The notes: generated by a model not told the origin, from the letters alone. A DNA stretch of 64,000 nucleotides from Tetrahymena thermophila SB210 (GCF_000189635.1 NW_002476523.1:186001-250000), one strand, 5' to 3'. Shown: positions 39,693-53,290, counted from the stretch's first letter. Translations and numbers: made by a program.

Positions 39693-42600
39693 TCAGTAGC
39701 AGGTTGATTTAAAACTAAAATAAACTAATTTATTCGTCTTATAGAAATTTGTATAACAGCGTCCTACTTCATCATCATCAATATAGTGCTAATAGTACTC
39801 ACTTTTAATTTATAAAAGTAAATTATTTTTTTATTGTTTTATTTAAAAAATAAATTAAGTTTACCCAATCACTAGCTTTAATACTTATAATTTCTTCAAT
39901 TTATTTATAGATTTAGGAAGCTAATTTATGCTATTTAAGCGGTTATGCCTTTTAAATAGTAAATATTTAATTAGAATTTCATTTAAATTATATTGATAGA
40001 TAATTTTAATGAATTCTAAACTCATCCTGTAATTAATTAAATAAATCTAAATTAAATTAAATAACTTTACTGTAAATTTAAATCCAAATTTTTGATATTG
40101 GATTATGATAAGCTCTATATAAAATCATAAGCATCTGTTGAATTACAACCAATAAAATTATGACTTTTTATTTATAAAAAATAATTAAAATAATAAAGAT
40201 AATAATGATAATAACATATAAAATATATATATTATGCTTCTTCTACTTTTTTAGTAGAAAATAAACTTTCTTTAATTCAGAAAATTCAAGAAATAGAAAA
40301 TCTAACAACATTAAATAAATAAATAAATAAATGAGTGAGTGAGTGAGAGATTACAGAATATATTTTTAAAAATCAGCTATAAAAATTAATTTATTAAAAA
40401 ATATTGTAAATTACCTTAAATCAATTTTAAGTGTTGTTAAAGATTTACTATTGGCAATAGAGCTAAAGAAAAGATAGGCTCCATTCTTGTCAATTCTATT
40501 TTCACGGTTTTCGTTGATAGGTCCTCTGTTTTATTATGTTTATAGTATCGATTTCAGTATTGTTAAAAATTTAAATTACCCAAAATCTACTTTTAAAATT
40601 TTTAGGTTTTTACACTTAGCAAAGTTTTAACCAAGACCTGGTAATAAAATTTGGTTTATTTAAGGAAAATTGCTTTTTTTTAAATTAAAATAACATTAAT
40701 TTCATGAATTTTATTTATTTTTTATAATCAATGTTGGAGAAAATTTATTTTTTTTATTTCTAAGATTTAATCTTAAAAAAATAAATAGCGCTTACGATAA
40801 TCCAAGTGAAAAAGTTAAAGAACTTATATTCGAATTAGAAAGATGACTGGCAAAATTAACAAGAGTCATTTCACAACCGTCCCAATTACTAATATTAATT
40901 AATAAAAAATAAATCAAATATTTATTTTTTAATTAATTTATTACAAGCCAAAACTAATATTTATGTCAGTTAATTTAAAGCAGTTAGCTAAATTAATTCC
41001 GAACACTGAGAGTTAATCTGAAGAAATTTGAGGGTTTTGACTTTAATTAAAATAAGATATTTATTAACAATTTAAATTGTTGCTATTTTAAAATAAAATT
41101 TTACTTAAAGTAGGAGCCATTAATTGAAATAACTAATGTATTAAGTTCTTTATTTTTTAGCAAAGCTTTACTGAAACTCTAAATAGTATCTTAATTCCAT
41201 AATCTTTTTAATTCATAATAATATTATTTTAATAAAAGGAAGCTTGTTAGAATAATCCAAATAAGTCCAAAATATCAGTCATATTTTACAAGTATTTTAG
41301 GCTTAAATAAGAGAGATTATTTATTTTCCCTAAATTTGAAAAGACATCATCTACTTATGAACTTTCAACATCAAATCTAGTTTGTAACAAATAAAAAAAT
41401 ATTCAAATTCTAATTTAATTTATTCTAATGTATTAAAAAATAAATATTCTGTGAAAGAAAGTAAGTAAGTAAGTAAATAAAAAATCAAACCAGAGATTGT
41501 CTAAGATATTTTATTATTAAATTAGATAAAAACCAACAAAATTTAAACACAGTTAATTTTAATTTTAATAAATTACTTCATATCTAACTAGACTTCGCTA
41601 AGATTTTGGCATGATGATATCTGATTCAAAAAACTTGAATATGACTTTTAAGTTAAACTATAACTATTATTAAAACTTTTATTTATAAAAAAAATGAGCT
41701 ATCATTATAATTATTTGAATAAATTTTATCTTAAAATAATTTAAGTTTAAACCTGAAAGTAATTTTTAGAGTTTTTAGATTATAGGCCTACTATAATCCC
41801 TGTCCTAATAAATTAAAATCTTTATCATTAAAGAAAACGCCTTAACCAACCCTATTAATAATAATTATGTTTTAATAAATAATAGGAATTAATTAATATA
41901 AAAATAGATTTACGATTGATTTAGCTAAAACTCTTTTAGCTATTTGCAAGATACAAAAACTTAATCAAACGAGGCCAGATAACTTGAATCAATTTTTTTA
42001 GAACTTTAAATTAAAAAATATCAAAAATTAATATAAAATTAAATAAATAAATAATCAAAGTAATTTTATTTTTATCCATCTAAACATTTTAATTTAATTA
42101 AAGTCATCAATCTATTTAATTATTTTTTTTAACTTTTATCAAAATAATCATTAATTATGATTTATTAGATAATATATATATATATCCCTTAATAAACAGG
42201 TTTTTGCTAAGATTTAACAAATCAAGAAAAGATAATCAAGGCTAAAATATTTTTCAAGCTCATTATTTATTTCAATTTACAAAATTTTGAATTCTACTTA
42301 ACAAATTTGCTTATTAACTAAATGATATTTTAAATGTCTTAATTTATCTTTAATTTTATATGTAACAAAGTATTTCATATATTATTATGGTTGCTACTGC
42401 TGCTGTTATAATAATAAACCAATATTATATTGATAATGTCAAAATTTGTGATGAAATTTTTAAAATGATTCCTATTTACTGTAATTTGCAAAATATCAAT
42501 CTTAAAAATGGTCCTCTAAATTAAATTAGAATAAGACAATAAATTTGAAATTATTTATGTAGGGAGGGAGGGAGGGAGGAGGTTTACATATTTAAGACCG

Positions 42601-44050
42601 ACAATATATTAAATTAGATGAATAAAATAATTTTAATTCCTAGATAAATTTATTTACTTAATAATAAGTTTGAGATATTCTAGTTAAGTAAAATTAGTAA
42701 CTGCCAAGCATATTTTAGTAATAATATAAGAGTTTACTTCAGTTGGACTTTTAATTTTATTAAAATAATAAATTTAAAATATTCATAAATATTTTTCCTT
42801 TTATTTTCATGTAGGTGATTAAACAAATTAAAAAATTAAAATTCTATTTTCTTTATTTTTTATTCTATTTTGATTTAAAAAATATTTAAAATTACTCTAA
42901 GTCAATAAAGAATCTTTCAATACTTATGCAATTTTAAAGATAGGAACAAAGTTGAATTAATGATTCATTTGAAATCCAAGTTTTATAAGATCCACTTTTA
43001 CATAAAATAAAAATCAATAAATTTTATGAGTAAAAAACACTAATTTCAAAATATTTTATAAAAATTAGAAAGTTTATTTATTACCAAAAGATCAAATCCA
43101 GACTTTTCAGATTTTTTATAGAAGTTAAGGCCTATCCTAAATTTAGTATTTTTAAATAGTCTAGTGAAAGAAATCTTTTTATATAAGTTAGGAATTAATT
43201 AACGTAAAAATAAATAGTAAATGTTAAGAGATTTTTTTTTATACCTTAAATCTAGTACTAATTACGATAGATTAATACATTTTGCAAGAGTAGAGCCTAA
43301 ATTTGACGTATTTAATATATTAACTGATTTATTACTTTTAAATTAAAATAAGAAAGATAATTAAGATAAAAATTAAAATTTATAAATAAAATAATTATCA
43401 AGTTCAAATAAACACAATAAGTTTTATAAATAAAGTAAATATAAATTTTAGTAGAATTTTAAATTTGAATTTTTTATTAAGAATTTATTTGATCATCAAA
43501 AATCCATTTTTACTTGAATTAGATTTTCAATTTTTAGAGATTAATGCATTTTTCTAAAGAGGAACATAAACTAGATTCTTCTTAACTGGAGTAATAATAT
43601 TCCCTAGTTAAATATTGTTAAATTTTCAACAATAGATTATTATTTGATATATAAAAAGATTAGCAAAATAGGCTTTTAAATATTAAATCTAGTCACATTA
43701 ACTCAATACTCAGATCAAATTGAGATTCAAACGAAGATTTTAAAAACTATTTTTATAAATAAAATAAAATAAAACAAAAGATAGATTAAAAAATAAAATT
43801 ACATCTTATAGTTTATAATATTTTATCTTTTGTTATTTCATTTTTTTTTGAAAATACCTGTTTTACAAATTTATTAATAAATTAGCTAATAATAAAAATA
43901 TTAAGTAATTAACTTGGTTTTGATACAATTAAATTACAGTATTCATAATTATATCAAATTAAATATAAAGAAATTGGCAATTCGATATGACACTATCGAA
44001 ATTTAGGGTCAATATATTCTCAAATTCGTGATAATTTATATTTTGATTAA
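39693..44050 (-). CDS. Leucine-rich-repeat protein, copy A
   Basis: Minus-strand gene of about 16 small exons, stop TGA at 39693-39695. Most exons encode one leucine-rich repeat of the ribonuclease-inhibitor type found in large ciliate families. Examples are NGAYLFFSSIANSKSLTTL (about 40440-40510), SSDQLSVFGINLANCFKLTD (about 40970-41035), and CSSLEKCINLQKLKIQF (about 43520-43580). Exons end two bases into a codon (phase 2), for example GGC TT followed by GTAATA, so repeats can be added without a frame break. The last exon encodes YIDDDEVGRCYTNFYKTNK. The 5' end is uncertain; an exon reading EFENILTLNF near 44010-44030 may be the first. LRR arcs usually bind protein partners; the partner is unknown. 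Confidence 0.7.
42561..42582 (+). repeat. GGGA microsatellite
   Basis: Run of AGGG units inside copy A of the duplication, striking as the only G-rich patch in 10 kb of AT-rich DNA. Copy B keeps only GGAGGGAGGAGG (about 47331). Confidence 0.9.
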
Positions 44051-44772
44051 TATTTGATTAATTTAAATAAAAAATACAAAATATTTATGCTTAATATTTA
44101 CAGTAATTTCTCGATTGGTATAAAATCATAAAAACTGGAGTTTTTTAGAAAAAAATGAAGTTAAAAAATCAGTAAAATTCGGCTAATTGATTGGTTGGAT
44201 TGATAGGGTAAATGAAATATTACTGTATGTAATATAAGTAATAAAAAATATTTTATTTTATTGTTTTCAAATCTTTCTTAGTTATTTATTTTGAATAATA
44301 TTGTTGAATTTTAATAAAAAAAATTTTATATTAATATTTATAGGTAAAAGGAAAGAAAATATTTTATTGATTCTTTTTGATAATGATTTTAAAATTTTTC
44401 ATCATACACTTCATTAAACTAAAATTATGATAAAAGTTTTTTGATAATTAGATGCTAATTTGATTACTTAACATCACAATTAGTTAGTGAATTTACTTAA
44501 ATTTTAATAATTTTAGATATTCAAAAATGCATTACGATAAATAAGAAGGGAAAAAAAAAAAAAACTACAAAAATGATACATTCAATTTAATACTATTCTC
44601 AAATAAATTTTAAATAAAAAACATGAATTCATTTATTTAGTAATAATTTTTTACTGTCTAATATCTTATAAAATTAATTTAGCCATTAATTAATCAAATA
44701 TTTATCTCTTTATTAATCTATTTTTTATTATTCAACAATAATTATAAAAAACAATAGAGTTTAATTTGTATT

Positions 44773-47700
44773 TCAGTAGCAGGTTGATTTAAAACTAAAA
44801 TCAACTAAGTTTTTCGTCTTATAGAAATTTGTATAACAACGTCCTACTTCATCATCATCAATGTAATGCTCATAGTACTCACTTTTAATTTATAAAAGTA
44901 AATTATTTTTTTATAACTGATATTTTTTTAATGTTTTATTAGAAAAAATAAACTAAGTTTACCCAATCACTAGGTTTAATACTTCTAACTTCTTCAATTT
45001 ACTTATAGATTTCGGAAGCTAATTTATGCTTTTTAAGCGATTATGCCTTTAAATAAATAGTAAATATTAGATCATAATTTCATTTAAATTATTTTGATAG
45101 ATAATTTTAATGCATTCTAAACTCATCCTGTAATTAAATAAATAAATCTAAATTAAATTAAATAATTTTACTGTAAAATTAAATCCAAGTTTTTGATATT
45201 GGATTATGATAAGCTCTATATAAAATCATAAGCATCTGTTGAATTACAACCAATAGAATTATTTCTTTTTATTTATAAAAATTAATTAAAATAATAATGA
45301 TATTAATAATAGCATATAAAATATATACTGCTTCTTCTACTTTTTTAGTAACAAAAAACTAAATAATTAAATCAATATTAAAAATAGAAAATCTAACAAT
45401 TTTAAATAAATAAATAATGAAATGATTGAGTGAGTGAGTGATTGCAGAATATATTTTTAAAATCAGCTATAAAAATTAATTAATTAAAAAATGTAACAAA
45501 TTACTTCAAATCAATTTTAAGCGTTGTTAAAGAATTACTATTTGCGATAGAGCTAAAGAAAAGATAAGCTCCATTCTTGACAATTCTATTTCCACGGTTT
45601 TCGCTGCTAGGTCCTCTGTTTTATTATGTTTGTAATATCGAATTTCAGTATTTTTAAAAATTTAAATTACCCAAAATCTACTTTTAAAATTTTTAGGTTT
45701 TTACACTTAGCAAAGTTTTAACCAAGACCTGGTAATAAAATTTGGTTTATTTAAGGAAAATTGCTTTTTTTAAATTAAAATAATATTTAAATGATGAATT
45801 TTATTTATTTTTAGAATCTGTGTTGGAGAAAGTAAATTTATTTTTTTTATTTCTAAGATTTCATCCTAAAAAAATAAATAGCGCTTACGATAATCCAAGT
45901 GAAAAAGTTAAAGAACTTATATTCGAATTAGAAAGATGACTGGCAAAATTAACAAGAGTCATTTCACAACCGTCCCAATTACTAATATTAATTAATAAAA
46001 AATAAATCAAATATTTATTTTTTAATTAATTTGTTACAAGCCAAAACTAATATTTAAGTCAGTTAATTTAAAGCAGTTAGCTAAATTAATTCCTAATACT
46101 GAGAGTTAATCTGAGGAAATTTGAGGGTTTTGACTTTAATTAAAATAAGATATTTATTAACAATTTAAATTGTTGCTATTTTAAATGAAAAATCTTACTT
46201 AAAGTAGTAGCCATTAATTGAAATAACTAATGTATTAAGTTTTTTATTTTTTAGCAAAGCTTTACTAAAACTCTAAATAGTATCTTTATTCCATACTCTT
46301 TTTAATTCAAAAAAATATTATTTAAATAAAAAAGAAGCGTGTTATAATAATCGAAATAAGTTCAGAATGTCCTATTTTACTAGTGATTTAGGCTTAAATA
46401 AGAGAGATTATTTATATTCCCTAAACTTGAAAAGACATCATCTACTTATGAACTTTAATTATCAAATCTAATTTATAACAAACAAAAAAATATTGAAATT
46501 CTAATTTAATTTATTGTAATATCTTATAAATAAATATAGTGTGAAAATAAATAAATAAGTAAGTAAGTAAGTAAGTAAGTAACTTGAGATTGCTCTAAGA
46601 TATTTTATTACTTAATTAAATAAAAACTAAGGAACCAACAAAATTTAAAGACAATAAATTTTAATTTTAATAAATTACTAAATATCTAACTAGACTTCGC
46701 TAAGATTTTGGCATGATGATATCTGATTCAAAAAACTTGAATAGGATTTTTCACTTAAAATAAAACTATTATAAAGACTTTTATTTATAAAGTAAATGAA
46801 TTAGTTATATTAGAATTATTTGAATAAATTTTATGAAACCTCAAAGTAATTTTTAGAGTTTTTAGATTTTAGGCCTACTATAATCCCTGTCCTAATAAAT
46901 TAAAATCTTTATCATACAAGACAGCATCTAAACCAACACTATTAATTATAATTATGTTTTTAAAATAATAATAGAATTTATATAAAAATAGATTTACAAT
47001 TGTTTTAGCTAAAACTCTTTTAGCTTTTTGCAAGATGCAAAAACCTAAGCAAAAGAGGCCAGATAACTTGAATCAATATTTTTAGAACTTTAAATTAAAA
47101 AAATATCAAAAATTAATATAAAATTAAATAAATAATCAAAGTAATTTATTTTTTATCCAACTTAAATACATTTTAAAATAAAATTTTCTTATTCTAATTT
47201 AGTCTATTTAATTATTTTTTTAACTTTTATCAAAATACCGTAGATTCTCGGTAATTAAGGACCAGTTTAATTATGTACTTTTTTGAGTGGTATTTAAAAA
47301 TGTTTAATGTCAAATTTAAAATTATTAATGGAGGGAGGAGGTTTACATATTTAAAACTCAAAATATTAAATTAAATGAATAATCTAATTTTTATTCCTAG
47401 ATAAATTTATTTACTTTATACGAAGTTTGAGATATTCTAGTTTAGAAAAGTTAGTAACTACCTAGCATATTTTAGTAATAGTCGAAGAGTTTACTTCAGT
47501 TGAACTTTTAATTTTATTAAAATAATAAATTTAAAATATTCATAAATATTTTTCCTTTTATTTTCATGTAAGTGATTAAACAAATTAAAAAATTAAAATA
47601 CTAGTTTCTTTATTTTTTATTCTATTTTGATTTAAAAAATATTTAAAATTACTCTAAGTCAATAAAGAATCTTTCAATACTTATGCAATTTTAAAGATAG

Positions 47701-48810
47701 GAACAAAGTTGAATTAATGATTCATTTGAAATCCAAGTTTTATAAGATCCACTTTTATATAAAATAAAAATCAATCAATTTTATGAGTAAAAAACACTAA
47801 TTTTAAAATATTTTATAAAAATTAGAAAGTTTATTTATTACCAAAAGATCAAATCCAGACTTTTCAGATTTTTGATAGAAGTTAAGGCCTAACCTAAATT
47901 GAATATTTTTAAATAGTCTAGTGCAAGAAATCTTTTTATATTAGTAATTAATTATTTAATATAAAAAATAAATAGTAAAAGTTTTTGTATATTTTTTTTA
48001 CCTCAAATCTAGTGCTAATTATGTTAGATTAATACACTTTGCAAGAGTAGAGCTTAAATTAGAAGTATTAAATATATTAACTAATTTCTCGCTTTTTAAA
48101 TTAAAACAAGAAAGATAATTATGGGAAAATAAATTTAAAAATAAAATAATTATCAAGTTCAAACAAACGCAATTAGTTTAATAAATAAAGTAAATAAAAA
48201 TTTTAATAGAATTTTAAATTTGAATTTTTTTATTAAGAATTTATTTGATCATCAAAAATCAGTTTTTACTTGAATCGGATTTGCAAATTTTAGAGGTTAG
48301 TGCATTTCTCTAAAGAGGTATATAAATTTGATACTTCTTAACTGGAATAATCTTTTTCCCTAAATAAAAATTATTAAATTTTCAACAATAGATTATTATT
48401 AGATATAAAAAGATTTGCAAAATAGGCTTTTAAATATTAAATTTAGTTACTTTAACTCTAAACTCAGATCAAATTGAGATTCAAACGAAGATTTTAAAAA
48501 CTATTTTTATTATTAAAATAAAATTAAACAAAAGATTAAAGAATAAAAATTACATCTTTTAGTTCAAAATATATTGTCTGTTTTTATTTCATTTTTTTTT
48601 ATTTTATAAGATTCCTGTTTTACAAATTTATTAATAAATTAATTAATTATAAAAATATTAAGTAATTAACCTGGCGTTGATACAATTAAATTAGAGCATA
48701 AAAATGAGATCAAATAAAATATAAAGAAATTGACTATTTGATCTCATACTACTCGAAATTTAGGGTCAATATATTTTCAAATTCGCCATAATTTATATTT
48801 TTCTTAATAT
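44773..48810 (-). CDS. Leucine-rich-repeat protein, copy B
   Basis: Paralog of copy A in the second half of the tandem duplication, minus strand, stop TGA 44773-44775. Repeat-bearing exons read, from 5' to 3', SSQEVSNLYTSLEKCTNL (about 48290-48340), SNLSSTLAKCINLTQLALDL (about 48005-48060), ISNESLIQLCSYLQNCISI (about 47680-47740), TITKICQVVTNFSKLEYLKL (about 47415-47480), SYLASFAQVFASCKKLKEF (about 47000-47060), NLLGQGLQQAQNLKTLKIT (about 46855-46915), IQSFSKALLKNKKLNTLVIS, SSDQLSVLGINLANCFKLTD (about 46050-46115), FASHLSNSNISSLTFSLGL, LPGLGQNFAKCKNLKILKV, NGAYLFFSSIANSNSLTTL, and an end exon with EYYEHYIDDDEVGRCYTNFY. Introns are GTAA...AG and phase 2. The differences from copy A leave the reading frames intact, so both copies look functional. 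Confidence 0.75.
46556..46583 (+). repeat. GTAA tetranucleotide microsatellite
   Basis: About six AAGT units in an intron of copy B. The matching place in copy A (about 41459-41475) has fewer units. Confidence 0.85.
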
Positions 48811-49705
48811 TTGATTCATTTAAATAAAAAGTACAAAACATTTATCCTTAATATTTACAGTAATTCCTCGATTGGTATAAAATCATATAAACTAGAGTGA
48901 GGAGTTATTTAGAAAAAATAACCACAAAAGTTAAAATAAAAAGTAAAATTTGATTTCTCCTTGAGGTATTGTTTAAATTATGGAATCTAATTAATTAATC
49001 ATGATAAATAAAATAAGGATAGAAATATGATTGATAATATTTAAGATTAAAAAATAACCGGCATATAAAAGCTTTGCATTTATATAATTTAATAAGATAT
49101 AATATAAAACTAAAAGTTTCAAATTATTTGATCGCTTTTGGAGAAACCGAAGGGGTTTGCTTAGAGGATTTAATTTATTTAAGTAAATTTAATTTTTTAT
49201 TTTGATAAATAATTTATTTACTTACAAAAATATGAATGTTATTTATAAATATAAAATCTATAATAAAATTTATCTATCTATTTTTTTTTAGATTAAAAAC
49301 ACTTTTTCAAAATATTATATAATAAAATATATAATATTATTCAAACATTTTATATTTATTCATCCTTTTTTCACCAGTTGTTTATCAACAGAAATATATC
49401 TTAAAGACGACTAATCTTTTTGATTTAAGACACTTGCTTACTACTTTGAATTATTATAATTTATTCTTTTATCTAAAAAGTTTATAATAAAATTGTGTAA
49501 ATTTTAAAATAAATATCAAAATAAAATAAACTTTTAAATTAAAAATTATTCTTTAAATTAATAAATAAAATAATATTAATGCAATAAAAAAGATAAAAAA
49601 ATAAATTAAATAAAAGTTATCAAATACATTCAAAGAGCTTTTTTATTTTATATTCATTTTTATAGTTTAAAATATCACAATCCAAAACAAACAAACTGTT
49701 TTTAC

Positions 49706-49795
49706 AAAAGGGTAAGTGTCAAATTAGAGAGATTAATGCAATTTGCTAAAGCAGAACCTAAGCCTGATGCACCTTCATCACCAATTTAATTTCCC
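49706..49795 (-). CDS. Isolated LRR exon
   Basis: Minus-strand exon with a textbook ciliate LRR unit, IGDEGASGLGSALANCINL followed by SNLTLTL, ending two bases into a codon at a GTAAAA splice site. It fits the consensus better than any exon of copies A or B. It may be a 5' exon of copy B separated by long introns, or a remnant of a third LRR gene. Confidence 0.65.
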
Positions 49796-50409
49796 CTTTT
49801 TAAATATTGAACAAAAAATATATCATTAAATAGTTAATTAGAAGGAAAAATATGAAATAATAAGATTAATTATTGAATAATAAAAGAAAAAGTTGAAAAT
49901 AAAATGATGAGCTAAATTAACAAAGAAAGAACGAAAAAAGCAAGCACAATTTTTTTCAAAAAAAATGATATGTTATAAGAATATGAGATATATATTATTA
50001 GAAATAATATGAAATAATAAGATTAATTAATAATTAATAAATTTAATAAAGAATGAAAAAATAAGAAATAATAATAAAAAGAAAAAGGAAAACAAATCAA
50101 ATAAATTAAAAGATATATATAATGTTTTAAATTAACTTTTATTATAAAAAATATTACAATGCAAAACAAATAAACTGCTTTTATTATGTGTAAGTTTTAA
50201 TAGAAAAAAATGATGAAAAAATATCAAACAATAAAAAATAAAAAATTGAAATGAAAATTAAGTTAAAATATCTAAAAAATTTTTGTTTTAATAAAAATCA
50301 ATAAATAATGATTATAATTTCTATAATAAAATTATTTATTTAAATAAATTGAAATTTAAATGTACAAAAAATATTAATAATAATAAAAATAATATTTTTT
50401 AATTAAATA

Positions 50410-50470
50410 TACCTCAGATTAATAAGGAGAACCTAATGAGATAAAAGTGAAGAGCTTAAAAACTTTTTTT
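50410..50470 (-). CDS. Possible LRR exon fragment
   Basis: Minus strand reads SSLLSHQVLLINLR and then a GTATAT splice-like site, in the same phase as the other LRR exons. Short and weak on its own; neighbourhood and phase are the support. Confidence 0.35.
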
Positions 50471-50871
50471 ATTAATTTATATAAATAAAAAGGATATTAA
50501 TACAAAAATTAATAATTACTTCTTCTAATTAGTTATATTTTTTAATCTATTATATCATTTTTTTTTTCTTCAAAAATATTGAATAGCAATTTATGAAATT
50601 TAATTAATTTATTAATTAATTATAAATTGATAAAAAGAACAAATAAATATAATAATTAATTAATTATCAAATATTAATTTATATATTTGATTTTATGAAG
50701 AGATATCATAGAAAAATTATTTTAAATTTATTATTTAATCTTAATATTTGTATTTAAACATATACTTAAAAATATATATAGTAGGAATTAGAGATGGTCA
50801 GTTATTTATTTAGTCCTATTTGAAAAAATTCTAGTTTAAAATTTGTTAAAAAGTTTTTAAAAATGTTGTAA

Positions 50872-50965
50872 AATGTTACCCTCCAAGTGAAATACTTGGA
50901 GGAAAATAATTTGGCATAATAGGTCTTAGTTTCGAACCTTAAAACGCTCAGATTGTAAAATTTCT
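50872..50965 (-). repeat. Dispersed double-hairpin repeat, copy 2
   Basis: Minus-strand relative of 3201-3300. The TACAATC-GAGC start is at 50945-50957 (reverse), and the hairpin CTCCAAGT (50881-50888) with ACTTGGAG (50894-50901) is perfect. The first hairpin of copy 1 is not conserved. A GGTTCGAAAC string resembles a pol III B box, but no tRNA can be folded here. Confidence 0.4.
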
Positions 50966-51868
50966 CATCATTTAAGCTTTTAGCTTAATTTCATTAATAT
51001 TTAATTAGATAAATTTACAGATCTTAAGTTAAATCATGTTAAAATTATTTTGTAAAGCTTTTGAAGTCATAATTTTTAATTTTTTAATAATAAAATTGTT
51101 GTTTTGAAAAGTAATACTAATTTCTTTTTTTACAAATAACTGCCAGTTAATTAATATCAAATCGATCCAATTAAAATATATTCTTTTTTATTTTAATTTT
51201 ATTATAAATTTTTTCTGTAATGGTTTGCTTATAAAATATATCTTTTACTAAAAGCTTCTTATTTTTTAACTTTAGATAATTAAAAATTTATTTATTTAAT
51301 ATCTTATTTTTTGTTTTGAATAAGAAATCTAATTTTTATTCTTCGCTTTTTAAAGAAAAAACATCAATCCATTCAAAATACAAATCAAGTACTTAATTTT
51401 TAAAAAATATATTTTGAAAAATAGCTTGAAAGCAAATTAATAGAAAAGGAAAATTATGATTAGGATAAGTAAAAAATATAGCAATAAAAATTAAAATAAT
51501 ACTAGAATTCTTTCAAAATTATTTTAAGTATTTAAATAGCAATTAAATTATTCATATAAAAGATATAAATAAGCCTTTCAAAAGATTTTTTAGCATAAAA
51601 TATGAATGTAAATAGATGATGTTTTTATTAAAGTATAGTTTTTCAAATTAATAAATAAAAATTGTATGGTATTTTTTAGAAAACTTTTAAAAAATGTTTA
51701 AAATTTAGAAAATAGAACTAATGTTTGGCGGCTGGAATAAGATCACTAAAAACATGTATAAAAATAACACATAATTAGAGCAAGAGTTATATTTGTGAAT
51801 AATCAATAAATGATTCCTTTTTGAATATCAATAATTTGTTCTAAATCAACTTTTGATTCCCCTTAACT

Positions 51869-52310
51869 TCAATTTTTAGATTTTGCAGCTTAATTTTCAG
51901 AAAGATTAACTACTTAGTTGTTCTAATCACTGTTTTAAGCACCATAAGATTGGTAATGGGAATTTTACTAACCAAGCAATCAAATTACGCAATTATTGAA
52001 GTTCTTCTTACATCTTGTCTTTTTCAGCAACAATCTGTTAAATATACTAGTCTTTTTCAACAAAAAAATGTTTATTTTCAGCAAGTATCTGTTAATATTC
52101 AGCAAGAATTAATTTATTTTCAGCAACGATCTGTTCAATAAACTAGTCTTTTTGAGTAATAATCTAGTGTGTTTGAGCAAATTGAATGTTGTTTTTCAAC
52201 AAGAAGCTTGCTTTATCTGTCAACAGTCTTTAATAGTCTTTTGTTTTCAGCGTCAAAGTACTTTTTAATATATTTGATCTTATCGTTTACTTTGCATTTT
52301 TGGAAAAAAT
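51869..52310 (-). pseudogene. Coiled-coil gene fragment, left arm
   Basis: Minus strand. Its readable part is a heptad-rich coiled coil, QIVAENKLILAEYQQILAEN followed by QIVAEKDKMQEELQQL, with stop at 51869-51871. It is the mirror copy of the fragment at 53729-54186. The N-terminal part no longer reads in one frame, so I take it as decayed. Family unknown. Confidence 0.5.
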
Positions 52311-52948
52311 AGTTAATATTGTTATTTTTTTATTTCAAATCAATCATTTGTAAAATTTACAGATAATTGCTCTAATGATGAGCAAAATTCACTTTTATAA
52401 AATCCTAGTTTTTAAATTATTAAAAAATTTTAAGAGTATAAACCTCATTATTAAAGTTAAATATTGAGATTTAAGTTGCAGAAGTCTAACCCGCTTATTA
52501 TTCTTAATTCCCAACATTTAATTATTCTTTTGAGGAGAATTCACCTTTAGAGACTAAAAATATTCTTCTGTATACTATCCTGAGCAATTGTAATAGCAAA
52601 ATTATTAATATAAAAAATATAAGCTTTTTAAAATAATTTTTAGCATAAAAAATAAATATAAATAGATGATTATTTAATTAAAGTATAATTCATTCAAATT
52701 AATAAATAATAATTACATGGTATTTTTTAGAAAACTTTAAAAAAATATTTAAAATTTTGATAAAATAGAACTAATGTTTGATTGAAATTAGATCAATAAA
52801 AATACATACATAAAAAAACATATTAATACATCGGCGCAAAAGTTTTCATTTTATAAATATACAATCAATAAATGAAGCTTCTTTTTTTGAATGTCTATAA
52901 TTACAATATTTTGATTAGTTCTAAGTCAAGTTTTGATATCCCTAAGCT

Positions 52949-53290
52949 TCAATTTTTAGATTTTGATGCTTAATTTTCAGATATTATTGTTCTAATCATT
53001 ATTTTAAGCACCATGAGATTGGTTTTAGGCTTTTTACTAAATAATCAAATTACGCAGTCTTTAGATTTCTTTTTCTTATTGAGCAGCAATCTACATCTTC
53101 TTCTCTTTTTCAGCCTTAATCTGTTCAATCTACTCCTTTCTTTTAGCAATAAACTCTAACATCTACTCGTTTTTTTCAGCAATCTGCTTATTTTCAGTAA
53201 TAATCTTAGTAATAGCCTGTTCTTTTTCAACCAAAGTCTTGCTATAATCAGCAACCATATTTGCTAGATCTTCATTTTCTTTTTAAAGTA
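52949..53290 (-). pseudogene. Coiled-coil gene fragment, loop copy
   Basis: Third, most diverged copy, minus strand, recognisable from the shared 3' end (TCAATTTTTAGATTTTG at 52949) and scattered CAGCAA repeats. No long open frame. It marks an older duplication than the two arms. Confidence 0.5.

Larger units (their letters stand above)
39090..48900. repeat. 5-kb tandem duplication
   Basis: Two head-to-tail copies, about 39090-44170 and 44175-48900, aligning over nearly their whole length in exons, introns and 3' flank. Both start with a shared segment containing TTGGTTGGAT and TTGATAGGGTA (about 39106 and 44188). Copy 1 has about 400 bp at 42150-42570, ending in a GGGA microsatellite, that differs from copy 2. 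Copy 2 instead has an unrelated patch at about 47238-47330. Each copy carries one minus-strand leucine-rich-repeat gene. Confidence 0.9.
48900..51400. other. AT-rich region with LRR exon remnants
   Basis: Mostly very AT-rich. Besides the two LRR-like exons listed separately and the hairpin repeat copy at 50872-50965, I see no gene. Confidence 0.5.

Noticed and set aside
39690-39950. Plus-strand exons in the LRR region (for example TSSSSIQ)
   Set aside because: The minus strand gives the DDDEVGRCYTNFY exon, conserved in both copies and in frame with LRR exons.
50925-50945. tRNA gene suggested by a GGTTCGAAAC B-box-like string
   Set aside because: No A box or cloverleaf can be formed around it on either strand.
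51950-52141. Plus-strand glutamine-rich protein
   Set aside because: Antisense of the coiled-coil fragment, whose minus-strand reading has proper heptads.
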